Assembly (NCBI GenBank): GCA_963921195.1
Contig: OY992536.1
Location: forward strand, 330,353,038 to 330,417,037
Reading direction: 5' to 3'
Source: Pegoplata infirma
Taxonomy: Eukaryota; Arthropoda; Insecta; Diptera; Anthomyiidae
DNA: 64,000 nt
The notes below the pieces were generated by a model. It was not told the DNA's origin and did no database searches. It worked only from the letters and a program-made list of their open reading frames with translations. A program made the translations under genes and the position numbers. Positions 1-12,300 of the stretch are shown one piece after another; the first letter of the stretch is position 1, and each line of letters begins with the position of its first letter.

Positions 1-19
1 TTTAGCACCTTGTTCCACA

Positions 20-200
20 CATACATTCATATGTCTCAGATTCTGAGACACTTTTTTTTAGAAAAAAATGTTTCAGATATTCGGACAAATTTTCTATAGA
101 AAAAATGTCTCAGAATCTGATAATGTTTCTATAGAAACATTTTCTTCTATCTGAATAATTTTTTTTAGATTATGAGACATTTTCTCTAGAACATGCAAAA
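20..200. repeat. Degenerate minisatellite, ~40-bp unit (gagac-T-tract type)
   Basis: About four imperfect units built on TCTGAGACATTTTTT followed by TATAGAAAAA. The same motif recurs as arrays at about 7100-7600 and 57850-58440 and as single units near 54040 and 55525, so it is a dispersed minisatellite, probably carried in transposon interiors. Confidence 0.6.
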
Positions 201-1236
201 TCAAGCAGTGTGAACATTTAGTTTTATCGGCATATTAATTCTTGACAATACATAACACACCAACGACGGAATAATAAAAACCCTATCCAGTAAAGAAACC
301 CTGTTAGGAGTGGAAAAATAAATAAACAACAAAAAAAAATGCTACGGCAACACCAGGTTTCAAATTTTCAACAACGAATAAATAAACGTAGCTAAAAACA
401 AAAAAAAATAAATTTTACATAGACAGTTCAATAAAATCAAGCAGCATTTAAATTGTTTTCAAATATTGGAGAAATTTTGTTAAAATAAAAATCTATAAAA
501 AATAAAATAAAATAATTTTAAAGCGAATATAAATATTTTGGTATGCAAATAAAAAATAAACAAAAGTGTAACACTAATTGAACAAAATGAATAATATTAT
601 AAGCGTTATTTTTAGTTGTGTGATACATATACAAAAAAAAAAGCTTTACCTCTATCCGCATACATATTGAGAAATATGGTTGGTGGCCTTTTTTAGTTAA
701 AGCCGCGACATTTTTTTTTATATACCGAGGTAGAAAATTACCCACGTCAAAGCATTGGAAAATCATTTTTATATAGTGAAAATTTTGAGCAGAACATCAG
801 AGTTTATGGGCTGCTAATCAGTGAAAAGTGCTAATCTGTGTTTACAAATGTTAAATTTGTATGAAAATAATGATTAGTGTTAATGAATGGTTCGCTTTTT
901 ATAAGTTAACAGCTCTTTAAGTTTTAATTTTAATATGGATCGCCAATAAAATAACACCGATTTGGGATTTGGCGAATGCATTTTGATATATTTAAAGTCA
1001 CCTTGGGCAATAATTTGTTTTAAATTAAAAATCGTAAATTTTTGCTTATATGTATATTTTAATTGCAATAAGTAGAGTAAAGGATAAAAAAACTGTGCTA
1101 AATATTCATTTCAAATGGTGTTATTTCTCTAATTTTTCTGAAAACTTTGAAACGGCTTGGTTAATGTAACCAAAAACATTTTTACTGTAGCATAGCAAAA
1201 TAAAAAAAATCCACAGATATTTGATAGTGTTTAAAA

Positions 1237-1387
1237 TAGTGCCTGCGGTCAGTACCGTAGTATCGGGAATACCGGTATTCCCGGTTCTCGGTATTACCGT
1301 GAAATGGTAACGGTATTCCCGGGAATACCGGTATTCCCAGGAATACCTAGAACCGGGAATACCTAGAACCGGGAAATGGGGGCAATA
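1237..1387. mobile_element. 151-bp hAT-type MITE with 8-bp TSD
   Basis: Flanked by an exact 8-bp direct repeat GTTTAAAA (1229-1236 and 1388-1395). The left end begins TAGTGCCTGCGGTC and the right end, read inward, TATTGCCCCCAT. Almost the whole interior is made of GC-rich palindromic words such as GGTATTCCCGGGAATACC. The same ends occur on the 633-bp copy at 14821-15453, of which this looks like an internal-deletion derivative. 8-bp TSDs are diagnostic of the hAT superfamily. No coding capacity. Confidence 0.85.
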
Positions 1388-2150
1388 GTTTAAAACAAAA
1401 ATTACAAAGTTACTTTTTAAAAACTCACTTTATTAATTTATAGAGTTTAGTTTTAAATGAAGTTACTCTGCTTGGAATTAATAATCCATTGGAATTTTAA
1501 ATACTGTATAATTTTTATTAAAAATTACAAATTGTTTTATTCGACCTTTTAAATATAATATTTAAAGAAGGTTTATTCTAGCTCGAGGTTATTATTAATT
1601 GCTATACTAATTAAAACTATGATATTCTCACAGAATAATTTCCAAGAAAATTATTTTTCTGTTTTAAATTGGTTTACGTTGGTAATTTTTGCAAGACTTG
1701 GTCAAAACGTGTTTCGGTATTTGTCCGATGCTATTGCCAAGACTATTTAGCAAATATAAAAACGCTATTCTACAAGTAGCAAATGACAAAACATTAGCGA
1801 TTTGTAATTTTAATTCCCTTTGCTAATTGTTTTTATATTTACTTAATAGTCTTGGCATTGGAATCTGACAAAAATTACTTATTTTTTTTTTAATTTTAAG
1901 TGATTACTCAAATTGTTTTTCTCAATATTATTTTCTGTGTCGTGACTACCTATTAGTAGGAACCAACATTTAACTCACTTATAACACCAAAATACCACGA
2001 AAATAAGCTTTACACTAAAAAAAACTGGTAGCAAAAAACTCTTGTCTTCAAGAAAATTTGCTGATTTTGAACCCACAGTTTTTTTGGTAAAGTTAGCAAA
2101 AATGTTTTGCCAAAAATTAGTTAACTAAAATTTTTTTTATTTTAACTTAA

Positions 2151-4157
2151 AAGGAAAGTCTCCCTGGTGTCACCCTCCGATCTTCATGAAATATGAGGTC
2201 AATTTGTATAGGTGGAAATTGACTTTTTTCACTTTTTTACGATTTACGCCTATTTACTCAAAATTGATATATGCAAATTTGATATCAGATTAAAGCAAGG
2301 TTGGCAATCGAAACGAATAACGGTATCGATATCGGTATTGGTATCGTTTTTTTATTTATTTCGGTATCGGTTACGGTATTTGAGTTGAATCGGTTACGGT
2401 ATTACCGATACCGAAACGTCAATACCGGTACGTACCGGTATTATCGAAAAAATGCTAAAAGTATAAAAAAACGTAAAAAACTTTAAAAAAAATTTTAAAA
2501 ACAAGTAGAAAAGTTAAATTCGACTTGGATGAGTCCATCAATACCCTCCACAATGCCCTTCTAAAGTGATAGTTAATTTTCTAACGTGAATCAAATTAAC
2601 AATTTTGATTAGAAATATTTTATTTTGAGTAAAAAACTTTTTTAGTCATTTTTAAAAAAAAAAAAAAATTTTGACAAAATTTTTTGTTTTGAGTGTAAAT
2701 TTTTTTTCGAGTGAAAGTTTTTTTTTGTTTTAGTATAAAAATTTGTGAGTGACAAGAATACTTTGTAAAATATTTTCGTGAATTTTTTTAAAGCTGGTTT
2801 AACGGGTTTTTCAACAAGTGAATCTGAAATTCACGGTTCAGAAATTCACGGTTTTCTTAATAACTTTGGGACCACTGGACCGATTTGGCTGAAATTCAAT
2901 ACGAACCAGACCAGGGGAACGGCAAAGATATATGCCAAACTTCAGCATCCTCAGGATTGCCTTTCGAAAGTTAGCGTGTTTTTTTTATGTCGAAAATTCA
3001 CGAAAAACCGTTGCCGAAATTCAGTCTTTTGCTCATAACTTTTGAATGTAATTCCCTCCCGCATCGCGGGTAAAGTAAAACCCCAATAAATTACATATTT
3101 CATCTTATTTCTAGGCAACCAAGTTTTTTTTTGTTGGTGTTATCTATTTGGAAAAATAGGTATTCCCTGTCTAGACACGATCACATTCAAAAATATTGCA
3201 AACAATTTTTTTCGCGAGTTATAGGACTTTTATGGACGATTTCTACGAGTTAAGCCACTTCAAAAAATTATGCTATGGTGGAAAACCCCCTGTATATATC
3301 AAAAAAATCCTTGGCCACCCACATCAGGGATTAAATAAAAATCCCCAAAAAACTATACTATACAAAAGGGGTTCAGAAAGTTTCTATTGGGAGTCAAAAT
3401 GAATCCATAAAAATTTCATGAAAATCAATAATTTCCTTTTGCTCTCGCATTGCGATTTAAGTGGCTTATTTTAAATTTTTATTTAATTCACGATGTGGGT
3501 GCCAAAAGATTTTTTTGATTTTTATGAGACTTCGGTGAGGCATTTGAAGTACGATTTTTCATTTACAAAAACCAAAAAATTTACAAACTTACTATTAATT
3601 TTTTTTTTGTAAAAAAATATGGTTTTTAAGAAAAACCGTTTCAATACCGGTATGTACCGATAACGAAGGAAAAGGTTTTTGGATACCGGTATCCAATACC
3701 AAAACTGAGTTTCGGTATTGGTATTGGTACCGGTATTCAATTTAAAGGGTTTTGAAACGGATAACGGTATTGAAAAGGTATCGATTGCCAACATTGGATT
3801 AAAGGTATTTAAAATACCTATCTTGTGATGCTAATAACGTGCCAAAAAAGTAAATATTTTTCGACTTATTAACAAAAATTTCCTAAACTTTTGGCATTTT
3901 ATTCAATATGACGAAAAGTTGTGCATGTTTGGACACGTTCTTTGCACACGATGATAGGTTTTCCAAAGACCTTTCATTTGGTGCTATATAGGAAATAAAC
4001 GCAAAAAACTGAAAAATTACCTTTTCTTCCCCCTCATTTTCACCCCTAAATATGAATTTGGGCCGCTAAAAAAATACATGTCAATTTATTTTTCCTGCTC
4101 TACAAAATAAAACCAATTCCATAAAGATCGGAGGGGGACACCAGGGACACCTGCCTT
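2151..4157. mobile_element. ~2-kb inverted-repeat element interrupted by a hAT
   Basis: The left end (2151-2190) and the inverted right end (about 4115-4157) share TCCCTGGTGTC, CCTCCGATCTT and an AT-rich continuation. A further copy of the right-end sequence (CTCCCTAGTGTCACC and GATCTTTATGGAATTGG) is inserted in the hAT at about 15145-15310. The interior is split by the 1.5-kb hAT at 2296-3796. Class unknown and no clear TSD. It contains no transposase ORF. Confidence 0.6.
2296..3796. mobile_element. 1.5-kb non-autonomous hAT with 8-bp TSD
   Basis: Exact 8-bp TSD GATTAAAG at 2288-2295 and 3797-3804. TIRs are CAAGGTTGGCAATCGA at the left and CAATGTTGGCAATCGA read inward from the right, a classic hAT end. 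Subterminal regions (2310-2440 and 3640-3785) are rich in GGTATCGG/CGGTATTG words. The interior (about 2495-2960) is a relic of another repeat that also occurs inverted at 24960-25440. No intact transposase is visible. Confidence 0.88.
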
Positions 4158-4194
4158 GTGAGTTTCCGCGATAACGCCATTTTAAGTATTTAAG

Positions 4195-4410
4195 AATTTA
4201 TCAATTGTATTTCAGAAACAATCAATTGTATTTCCGAAATTATCAATTGTATTTCAGAAATTATCAATTGTATTTCAGAAACTAACCTTTGTAAAACAAT
4301 TGAAAATTTCTGAAATACAATTGATAATTTCTGAAATTCAATTGATAAGTTCTGAAATACAATTGATAATTTCTGAAATACAATTGATAAATTTTGAAAT
4401 TCAATTGATA
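4195..4410. repeat. Head-to-head 20-21-bp minisatellite (palindromic)
   Basis: About four units of ATCAATTGTATTTCAGAAAT (4198-4282) are followed after ~25 bp by about five units in the opposite orientation, ending at 4410. The array resumes at 5865-5910 beyond the element at 4411-5862 and ends in GGAAATGGTGTAG. That end matches the CTACACC terminus of the 12301-13485 element. It yields repetitive pseudo-ORFs in several frames that are not genes. Confidence 0.75.
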
Positions 4411-5862
4411 CCCAGCAGAAATTTTTCTGAACTGGCAGCAGCTTTTGGAAAGGAAACTCGAGACAAGGAGCGCATCCAAACCTGCTGAATTCATTCATGA
4501 TTCTCTAAGGCGATGTCACACTTTAGAGCGCTAGTTGGATACACCGAAAAAGCGCTCTTAAGATGCTCTGAATTCACATCTCTTTACACCCAGAAAAGTT
4601 TTACAGTAACTATTTACGGTTATTCAAAAAGTTTTTAGTTAAAGTTGTTTTAAACGTTTTATCGTTTGTTTTTCAAGGAAAATAAAATATTGAGTGATTT
4701 GTATAGTTGTAAAAACAATAAACTACAAAAGTTACGGAAAAATATTTTTATCAGTTAAATTATTTGTGACTGATTATTCCGGATAATTTTACAGAAGTAC
4801 GGTTTTTGTAGTTTGTTATTAAAAAAATTTTATTTTTACTTCACAAAATGAAAAAATGAAAACAGTTAAAATAACTGAAATATCGTTCATTTTTACGGAA
4901 TGTCTAGTCATTTATTAACGTTTAAAAATAACTGAAAAATTATGTTGTTTCAAATGAAATATAAGTAGTCCGTTTTTTTAAAGGAAAAACGATTGTTTTA
5001 AACGTTTTTTCAGTTGAATTTACTTACAAAATATTTTGAGTGTAGAGCGCTGAAAAAATCGCTATAAAGATGCAGTGAATTCATGTATATTTATAGAGCT
5101 GATTTAAGCGGAATAAAGATGAAGCACATTGGAATATTTCTGAAATACAAATTACAAAATCTGAAATACAATTGACTATTTCTGAATACAATTGGAAAAT
5201 CTTAAATACAAATGATTAATTCTGGAAATCAGTTTACTCACTGCAAGCATTTGGAAGAAATATCGCCTGAGAGATCCAATTACATTTAAAAAATTTCCAA
5301 TTATATTTCAAAAATTTCAAATTATACTTTAGAAACTTCCATTTATATTTCAGAAATTACCATTTATAACCAAAAAAATTTTAATTACATTTCAAAAAAT
5401 TTCAATTATATTGGAAATTTTTTATATATAATTGGACATTTTTAAATAAAATTGGAGATTCTAAAATGTGATTGAACATTTTTTGTAATATAATTAGTAT
5501 TTTCTGAAACTAAAGTGGAAATGGTGTACTAAATTTTTTTTAATTCATAATGTGAGGTGGTATGATTGAAGCACTCTTTGCAGCGCTAGTTAATGCGCAA
5601 TAGTGATGCAGTGAAACCATGTTCATTGTCCAAAACTCATAGTTTTTATTCAAAAAGTGTTAAATAAATTCAAAAGGAAAACATGTATGAAATTTTATCA
5701 AAATATAATTTTATATTTTGAGTTTTATATAAAAAATCTTAACAAAAAAATTTAATTTTTCCCCCTTACTTTTACAGCATCCTCAAGAGCGCTCTTTGGA
5801 TGCGCTTCGGTATGCTATAAAAAGATGCTGTGTCGCCAAAATCTCGATTAATTTTTGCTGGG
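4411..5862. mobile_element. CCCAGCA-ended inverted-repeat element, 1.45 kb
   Basis: Begins CCCAGCAGAAATTTTT and ends ATTAATTTTTGCTGGG, with TA on both outer sides (4409-4410, 5863-5864). It lies within a minisatellite array, whose units continue on both sides. Inside it carries the TA MITE 4587-5042, four related GCGCT/GATGC modules (about 4527, 5043, 5566, 5785) and further minisatellite units (5130-5215, 5270-5530). The same CCCAGCA ends are seen on the elements at 19418-20139, 25489-27143 and 55956-56371. Confidence 0.6.
4587..5042. mobile_element. 456-bp TA-TSD MITE (mariner-like ends)
   Basis: TA duplicates flank CACCCAGAAAAGTTTTACAG at the left and ATATTTTGAGTG at the right. The ends belong to a group of CAC...GTG elements in this window (20172, 23665, 31384, 33051, 52289). 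TA target use is typical of Tc1/mariner. No ORF. Confidence 0.65.
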
Positions 5863-7099
5863 TAACTTCTGAAATACAATTGATAATTTCTGAAATACAA
5901 TTGGAAATGGTGTAGCTCATCGTAATTTTTCTTTATTAATTTACACCAAGATATTAGTATAGAATAATTTTCAATATCATAAAACATTTGGGCAATTTTC
6001 AAATACATTCAAACAATTTTGAAATACAATCGTACAATTTTAAAATTCATTTGGAAAATTTTTAAATACAGTATTTTCTCCCATTTAGTAAAGCATGACA
6101 CAAGCTTTGGGTATTTTTAACCTGTGCCGCATTGCAACCAGTTTGGAATTTTTGGAAAACAAAAAAAATTTTTTTTTTTCAATGCCTTAAAAAATATAGT
6201 ATGTAATGCAATAAATTACACCGCTCTACAAATCTGAGGTTTGTCGCTGCGTTTTGAATGAAACCGAAAAAAGTTTATAGGTTTTGGTTTCCCGATTCCA
6301 AAACGGTCACTCAAATTTTCCTATCACGTCACAATTTTGAGAAAATCGCGATTAAAGTGTCAAAAAAGGCCCATTTTGGCCATTTTTGAGCGCTTATAAA
6401 ATAAGATCCTGACATGCGAATGCCTTGATATCAACCTCATTCGAAAGTGCGTAATTTTCTCTTTAAGACTAAATAAAATTTTCTTAGATATTAATTTTTT
6501 ATAATGGTGAAAAAATCTTTAGCCACTAGTGCTTTAAATCTAATATTTACGTATGTATTTGTATGGAAATTTCAAGGACCGGAAAACTTTTTATTTTATG
6601 TTTTCATCAAATATATTTATCGTAGAAGTTAAATAAAATTTAAATTTTCCAAAATAAAAATACATAAAAATAAATATCTTTTTCAAAATATTTATCATGA
6701 TGAAAATAAAAAACAAAACCAAACAAAAACTTTTTATAAAAAAGAAAAATATAAAAAGATCGAAAAATAAAAAGTTTTTTTTATTATTTTCAATATTTGT
6801 CATTTAAAAAATAAATTCACAATTGCTTACAACAATAAATGAAAATCAGCACAACAAATTTAATAAAAAAACATGTTTGCAGTGTAAAAAAAAAACTGGA
6901 AAGATGCAAACAACATCGGAAACGCATCAGTTAATGTTTTATGTATGCAAATAGCATTTATTTTGAAAATTAAAACATATTTTAAATGGACTCCGTTTAA
7001 TCAAACCAAAATTGATCTCCTGATGATAGTTTTTTATCTTCAAGAATTTGGTTTAACGTGGCCACGTAGGGTTGAACATGTCGAAATGTAATTTCTGGA

Positions 7100-7600
7100 T
7101 AAATATCTTATTAAAAAAAATATCCCAGAATCTGAGCATTTTCTGAAGAGAAATGCAACAAGCTGAAATTTATACAAAAAATGTATCAATGCCTCAGATT
7201 TTTCTAAGAAATAAATATGTCAGAATCTAAATTTTTTTGTAAGAAAAAATATTAAAGTCTAAAGATTCTGTGTTATGATATAATCGTTGATCTTAGATTC
7301 GTAAATTCTTAGCATCTGAGAAATTTTTTTCTTAAATATCAGAATATTAAGATTGGTCAAAAATATATCAGAATCCAAACTTTATCTAAAGGAAGGAAAA
7401 ATGTTTCAGAAAATGAGTCTTGTTTTCTTCTCAGACCAATCTGAGACATTTTTTGTTAGAAAAAATTTCCGAATCTGCAACGTTTGGAGCATAATCTGCG
7501 ACATTCTCTATAATAAAAAGAGATTCTAACAATAAGATATTTTCTTAAGAAAATAATATAGAATCATGCAATTTTTCTTTAGGTACAAAGTTGTGAAATG
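7100..7600. repeat. Degenerate minisatellite (gagac-T-tract type)
   Basis: Repeated words CAGAATCTGAG, GACATTTTTTGTTAG and AGAAAAAATGT in both orientations at roughly 35-45-bp spacing. Related to the arrays at 20-200 and 57850-58440. Confidence 0.45.
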
Positions 7601-8089
7601 GTTTTTTAATTTGGAAAGGGTTTTTTAATTTGGAAACTCTTTATCTTATTTAAAAGATGTTCTTAGTACCTTTTCAACGGTATGCTGATATAACTAATCG
7701 GAGCATAAATGATCAAGATAAATAGTAATCAATAACCGTCACAATTGTATTTTAAGTAAACAATATTTTTTTCCGAACTTTTACAAAAAAAAAACTTTTT
7801 ATTTTGGGTTTTATTTCTTTTTTTTTTGTTTGTTTTTGATAAATATCATTTTAATTTTCGTTGGAAAAAGTTTCTTTTGGTATATTTTTGTTTTAATTTT
7901 TTTGAAAGAAAAATATATTTTCAACTTTCGATGAATATAAAAAAATTATTACAGAAAAATATTTTATTTTGAACACAATAAAAATTTTTAATATTGATGA
8001 AAACTTTAAATTTTGTGTTTTTGGTTTTTAAAATCCGGTGTCTGGGAAATTTGTTAAAAAACACTGTGTAAATAAACTAAATATTTACT

Positions 8090-8204
8090 GGGCTATTCAT
8101 AATGAGTTAATTAAATCTAATGTAGGTTTATTTGACTAATATTGCATGAATATTTGTCAAATAAACCTACTTTAAGTACACTTTAAGTATTATGAATAAA
8201 GGCC
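8090..8204. mobile_element. 115-bp palindromic MITE
   Basis: GGGCTATTCATAATGAG at the left pairs with TTATGAATAAAGGCC at the right, and TAGGTTTATTTGAC pairs with GTCAAATAAACCTA inside, so nearly the whole unit folds back. No certain TSD. Confidence 0.5.
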
Positions 8205-8765
8205 TTAAAAAGTGGAAAGTTTTTTGTTAATGATTTTTTTACCATTTTAAAAAATTAAATTCCAAAAACATTTTATATTGTCTTATAGAGAAAATCACAT
8301 ACTTTCGAATGAGCTTGATACCAAGTCAATCGCATGTCAGGATCTTATATTATAAGCTTTCAAAAAGGTTCCAAAATGGCCTTTTTCGGGACTTTAACCG
8401 CGAATAACTCAAAATCCTGACGTGATAGACATATTTGGGTCGCAGATTTGGAATCAGCGCAACAAATACTACCTAAATCACTTATCAGAATCCAATACGT
8501 ATTTTCATGTTGAGCTGTGTTACTCTCTAATTAAAATGATTTCAGTTCCTACGCAATTTATACGCAATTTATGGTAGTACATTATTTGAATTTGTTGAAA
8601 TTTACCCAATTTATAGTAGGAAACTGGACTCATTTTTTTAGAGTGTAGTTTTTATAATTTTGACGCGTAACATTTTTTATGGAAATTTGTTTAGAATTTG
8701 ATTATAATGGGGTGTTTTTGGCGATATCTCGAAAAGTGTTTGCATAAATCCAAATCTGATATTGT

Positions 8766-9055
8766 GGCCTCTGTTCTGTCTTTCACAACTTTTCAATTCA
8801 CATGAAAATTTCCGAATCACATGAAATCAAGTTTAGTGTTTTGTTGATTACGTTTTTATTCGAAGTTGAAATCGAATAGTTAAAATTTAAAAAATTACAA
8901 GGAAATAAGTGCATTCGTTTTACTTTCGCCAAATTTTATTTATGTGAAACAAAACGAAAAAGAAATTCGGATGAGAAATCTAGAACACCAAAAAAAAATC
9001 GGAAATTTTCATTTTCACATTTTTTATGTGAATTACTATTTTTGGAACAGCGGCC
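8766..9055. mobile_element. 290-bp PIF/Harbinger-like MITE, copy 1
   Basis: Ends GGCCTCTGTTC and GAACAGCGGCC, flanked by a 3-bp TGT repeat (8763-8765, 9056-9058). An inverted copy of nearly the same length is at 40110-40398, with TTA flanks. Both carry ~60-bp subterminal inverted repeats around TTCACATGAAAATTT. GGCC-type ends with a 3-bp TSD suggest PIF/Harbinger; the TGT target departs from the usual TWA. Confidence 0.7.
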
Positions 9056-9515
9056 TGTGTTTGTTGTTTTTTTTTTAATTATAGTTAATTTGTTTTTGCC
9101 ACTGAAATATCACTGAACTCCACTTTTCCCCTCTGCTATGAGAATAAACAAAAATTGCATAGTTTGTGCAACGTTTTTAACCCACAATACTTCAACATAA
9201 ATTTAATTTTACTATATAAATTTTATTTTAAGTGTTTGCTGTGTGAAAAAAGGATTTTTAACAGTATTGCTGTATAAAAAAAAAAAGAAAACAACCATAC
9301 ATACTCACAAGCTAACCGGTGAAACTTAAATACCAACAACAGCAGGAGTATTGAAGCAAACAAAAACACGTCACTCGTTTTTACTTTTATTGGATAGTGG
9401 TGGCGGTGTCCTTGTGACATATCGTGGTGTCCCTTACCGCTGCCATCGACTATCATCATATCACAAACGATTTCATTGCAGTTACGTAGGAAGCTACGAG
9501 AGCACACTTACATAT
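9056..9515 (+). promoter_or_regulatory. Possible ancestral promoter / 5'UTR region of the dynein-like gene
   Basis: This ~460-bp block shows none of the repeats seen elsewhere and is richer in GC between 9330 and 9511. A TATA-like ACTATATAAAT lies near 9211. It abuts the 2.7-kb element at 9516. If that element and the one at 12301-13485 are removed, this block would lie only about 75 bp upstream of the start codon at 13519. Inference: it is the promoter or 5'UTR of the gene, pushed away by insertions. No transcription start can be proved. Alternatively it belongs to a neighbouring gene, or is just unannotated DNA. Confidence 0.3.
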
Positions 9516-12258
9516 CGTCGGTGCGCCGACCAGAACACCTATGTGTAATTTTTTTATTTTTTTTTTATTGGCCCATTAGGAAGCCTATCAGGTAATGCAT
9601 TTATCCCCCAGAGCGTATCCCGTTATCTCAAATGGTTTCAAAGTTAGCTTAAACTCCTATGTGTTACCTATAATAGAAATTCTCCGGCAAAAACACTTAT
9701 GTGTTATTAGTACACATAACTGTTTTTGATTTAAACGTAAAAACATTGCGTCTGCCTTTGGTTTTTTTATAAATTGATATTTTAAAAGTTTTCTGAACAT
9801 TTTTTTTGTAATATTCCGAAACTTTATTGCATAACACTGTGCAACACGATTTAAAAAAAATAATTTCCAAATTTTTTTTAAATGCGTTTTGAACAAGCTA
9901 AAAAAAGTATAAAGTATAATTCTGAGGTAAATAATATCAAAAGATGTCCTTAGGGAAATTTCAAGGCGGTTCGTTTCTAAGAACATACATTTACAGTTGT
10001 GTTCAAAATAATAGGAGAAAAATAGGAGTGCGTATCGAACATTAAAATTCATAAAGGTATATCTTTTGAAACGAAAACGAATATTTCTAGTAGATAAAAA
10101 GTGCATCGCAAGCTTTAATTTAAAATTAATCCCATCCAGATTGGTTAAAAAATAAATGAGATACATGGGTCGAACTGCAAAATTAAATTTTTGGAATACT
10201 TTTTTTTGGATTTTTTTAAAAAATACTTACGAGTCGATTTATTTCAAATACACAATTTTGGATTTTTAGCATTAGCCTTATAGTTAATTTTCAGTAATCA
10301 AATAATTTTTCTACCTACCAGGAAAAAAATCCAAGACCTTCCCGCATTGTAAAAAAAACACGTATTTTTGGACATCCAGTTTTTTGTAAAAAAAGTAAAT
10401 ATTAATTTCCCAATATGGCTGGAATTAATTTAAATTAAAGTTTAAGCAATTATCTACAACGCACTTTTTATTTGCTTAAAATACTCGTTTTATTTTCGAA
10501 GATATACCTTTCTGAATTTTTACGAGGATACTCCTATTTTTCTGAACACAGGTGTACATACATTAACCCTGTGTGTCCCATTTTTACGTGTCGTTTTGGT
10601 ACTTTTTTTAAATATCCTCGTTGAACGCCATTAAAACGTGCGGTTAAAGGATTAAAATGTTCTACAAAAAAATTAGTTTTACATCAAATTTTACTAGGGG
10701 TGGTCACAGGTCAAAATTTTGTGCGAAAAGTGCAAAATGCTTAAATAAATTTAATTGTAAATTATCACAAACTGTTAAATTGTTTTTCACCAAAGTCGTG
10801 TAAAATAAGTAAAAAAAAATATAAATCTTTGTCTGAGCTAAATGATGATGTCTTCAGTGAAATTTGATGGCGGTTCTTTTCTTGGAACACATTATCTTCC
10901 ATTTTTGGGAATAAAAAGTTTTGCAGCAAATTTTACTAGGGGTTCTCAAAGGCCAAAAGTTCGTGCGAAAAGTGCTTAAAAAAGTAAAATTGTAAAGTAT
11001 CTTGGTAAGACACAATTTAACAAATTATGATAATTTAAAATTTTCCTTTTTTAAACCTTTTGCTTACATCGCACGAACTTTTGGCCGTTGACAACCCCTA
11101 GTAAAATTTGATGCAGAAAATGTTTGTAAAATTGTTTAACCCTTTATACGTATGCCTTAGTAGTGGACTATGATGATATTTAAAAAAAGCACCAAAATGA
11201 GGATAAAGGGTTAACATGTTCTAAGAAAAGAACCGCCATCAATTTTCACTGAATTATCTCTTAACTTTATTTAGCTCAAAAGCAGATTTATATTTTTTTT
11301 CGACTTATTTCACTCGACTTTTGCAAAAAAAAAGTTTAACAGTATTTGATAATTTACAATTTTACTTTTTTAACCATTTTGCACTTTGCAGCAACTTTTG
11401 GACTTTGACAACCCCTAGTAAAATTTGATGCAGAAAATCTTTGTAGAAGATTTTAACCCGTTAATGTACGTTTTTGTGGTGTAGGTGGTGTTGTATGAGG
11501 ATATTTAAAAAAAAGGACAAAAATGACCCCTAAAAATGGCAGATAGAGGGTTAATATGTTCTACGAAAAGATTCGCCATTTCATTTCACTGAAGATACAT
11601 TTTGCCATTTTTTGCATCAGAATTATATTTAATACTTTTTTTGACTTATTACTTATTATTATTTTGGTTTTCCTGATAATCACTTTCTGCATTGGTAAAG
11701 TTTTTCCGTCTCTTTGTGATAACAAAATTCACATCAGAAGTTTGCAGCCTTGCAAAGTACGAAATGAAAAACTTTTTACAACAAACACATGGGATGAAAA
11801 AAAAACACCAAAATAATTTTACGTGTGTTTTTTGTAGTAAATGTTGCATTTCGCACATTGCAAGGATAAAAATTCTAACGTGAATACCATCAATATTTCA
11901 CTACAAGTCCATGCGGACATATAACTTGCAAAATTTTTACTTTTGAACAACAAATAAAAATTTATTTAAAATAAATTTAAGAACAAAAACACCTATGTGT
12001 ATTATATATTTTTTATAAACATGTAAAAAGTCCGAAACAAAATCACCTATGTGTAGCTTTTTGTTAAAATCTTGTACCACTTCAGATTAAAAAAAGATTT
12101 TGTATGTTTTTCAACGCGTAATATTTTTAAATGGGTTTAGGAAAAATAAAAAAAATTTACTTTAAAAAAATGTTGCGAATTGGCAAAATAAAACGGTTTT
12201 TTTGCTCTCCTGAACAATTCATAAAAAACACATAGGTGTTCTGGTCGGCGCACCGACG
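9516..12258. mobile_element. 2.74-kb TIR element upstream of the gene
   Basis: Inverted ends CGTCGGTGCGCCGACCAG (left) and its complement (right) continue into an AACACCTATGTGT motif repeated in the interior (near 9536, 9655, 11985, 12035, 12225). Flanked by ATAT on both sides (9512-9515, 12259-12262). The interior holds a Tc1-type insertion (9994-10554) and several direct and inverted copies of a ~250-bp repeat with CCTAGTAAAATTTGATG (10680-11580). That repeat also occurs at 44690-46140. The longest open frame inside is AT-driven and is not a recognisable transposase. The end motif is GC-rich and itself partly palindromic. Confidence 0.75.
9994..10554. mobile_element. 561-bp Tc1-type element, nested
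   Basis: TA duplicates (9992-9993, 10555-10556) bound CAGTTGTGTTCAAAATAATA on the left. Read inward from the right the end is CACCTGTGTTCAGAAAAATA. Inner arms around GTATATCTTTTGAAACGAAA and AAAAGTGC also pair. CAGT(T/G)GTGTTCA ends with TA targets are the Tc1 pattern. It lies inside the 9516-12258 element. No transposase remains. Confidence 0.75.
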
Positions 12259-12300
12259 ATATATCATCATAATATTAGAGTACCTACTACATAGATACAA

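Larger units (their letters stand above)
6220..8490. mobile_element. ~2.3-kb element with ~150-bp long inverted repeats
   Basis: The left arm (about 6311-6453) and the inverted right arm (about 8303-8437) share TATCACGTCA, CATTTTGG, AAGATCCTGACATGCGA and CATTCGAAAGT. The interior contains a minisatellite (7100-7600) and a small palindromic MITE (8090-8204). Exact ends are not clear. No coding sequence; class unassigned. Confidence 0.5.

Noticed and set aside
1895..1945. Complete TA-type MITE near 1900
   Set aside because: Only the right-end-like sequence (CTCAAATTGTTTTT, TTCTGTG) is visible; no left end or TA pair was found.
4190..4498. ORFs of 62-102 codons around the 4195-4410 array
   Set aside because: They translate the 20-21-bp minisatellite; protein periodicity follows the DNA unit and occurs in three frames.
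9223..9548. 94-codon - strand ORF and 65-codon + strand ORF in the GC-richer block before the gene
   Set aside because: No recognisable domain. The + strand ORF runs into the TIR of a transposon. Treated as possible promoter DNA instead.
9657..10166. 169-codon ORF on the - strand, the longest in the window
   Set aside because: It straddles the boundary of a nested Tc1-type element (9994), is Phe/Lys/Arg/Leu-rich as expected from AT-rich non-coding DNA, and shows no domain.
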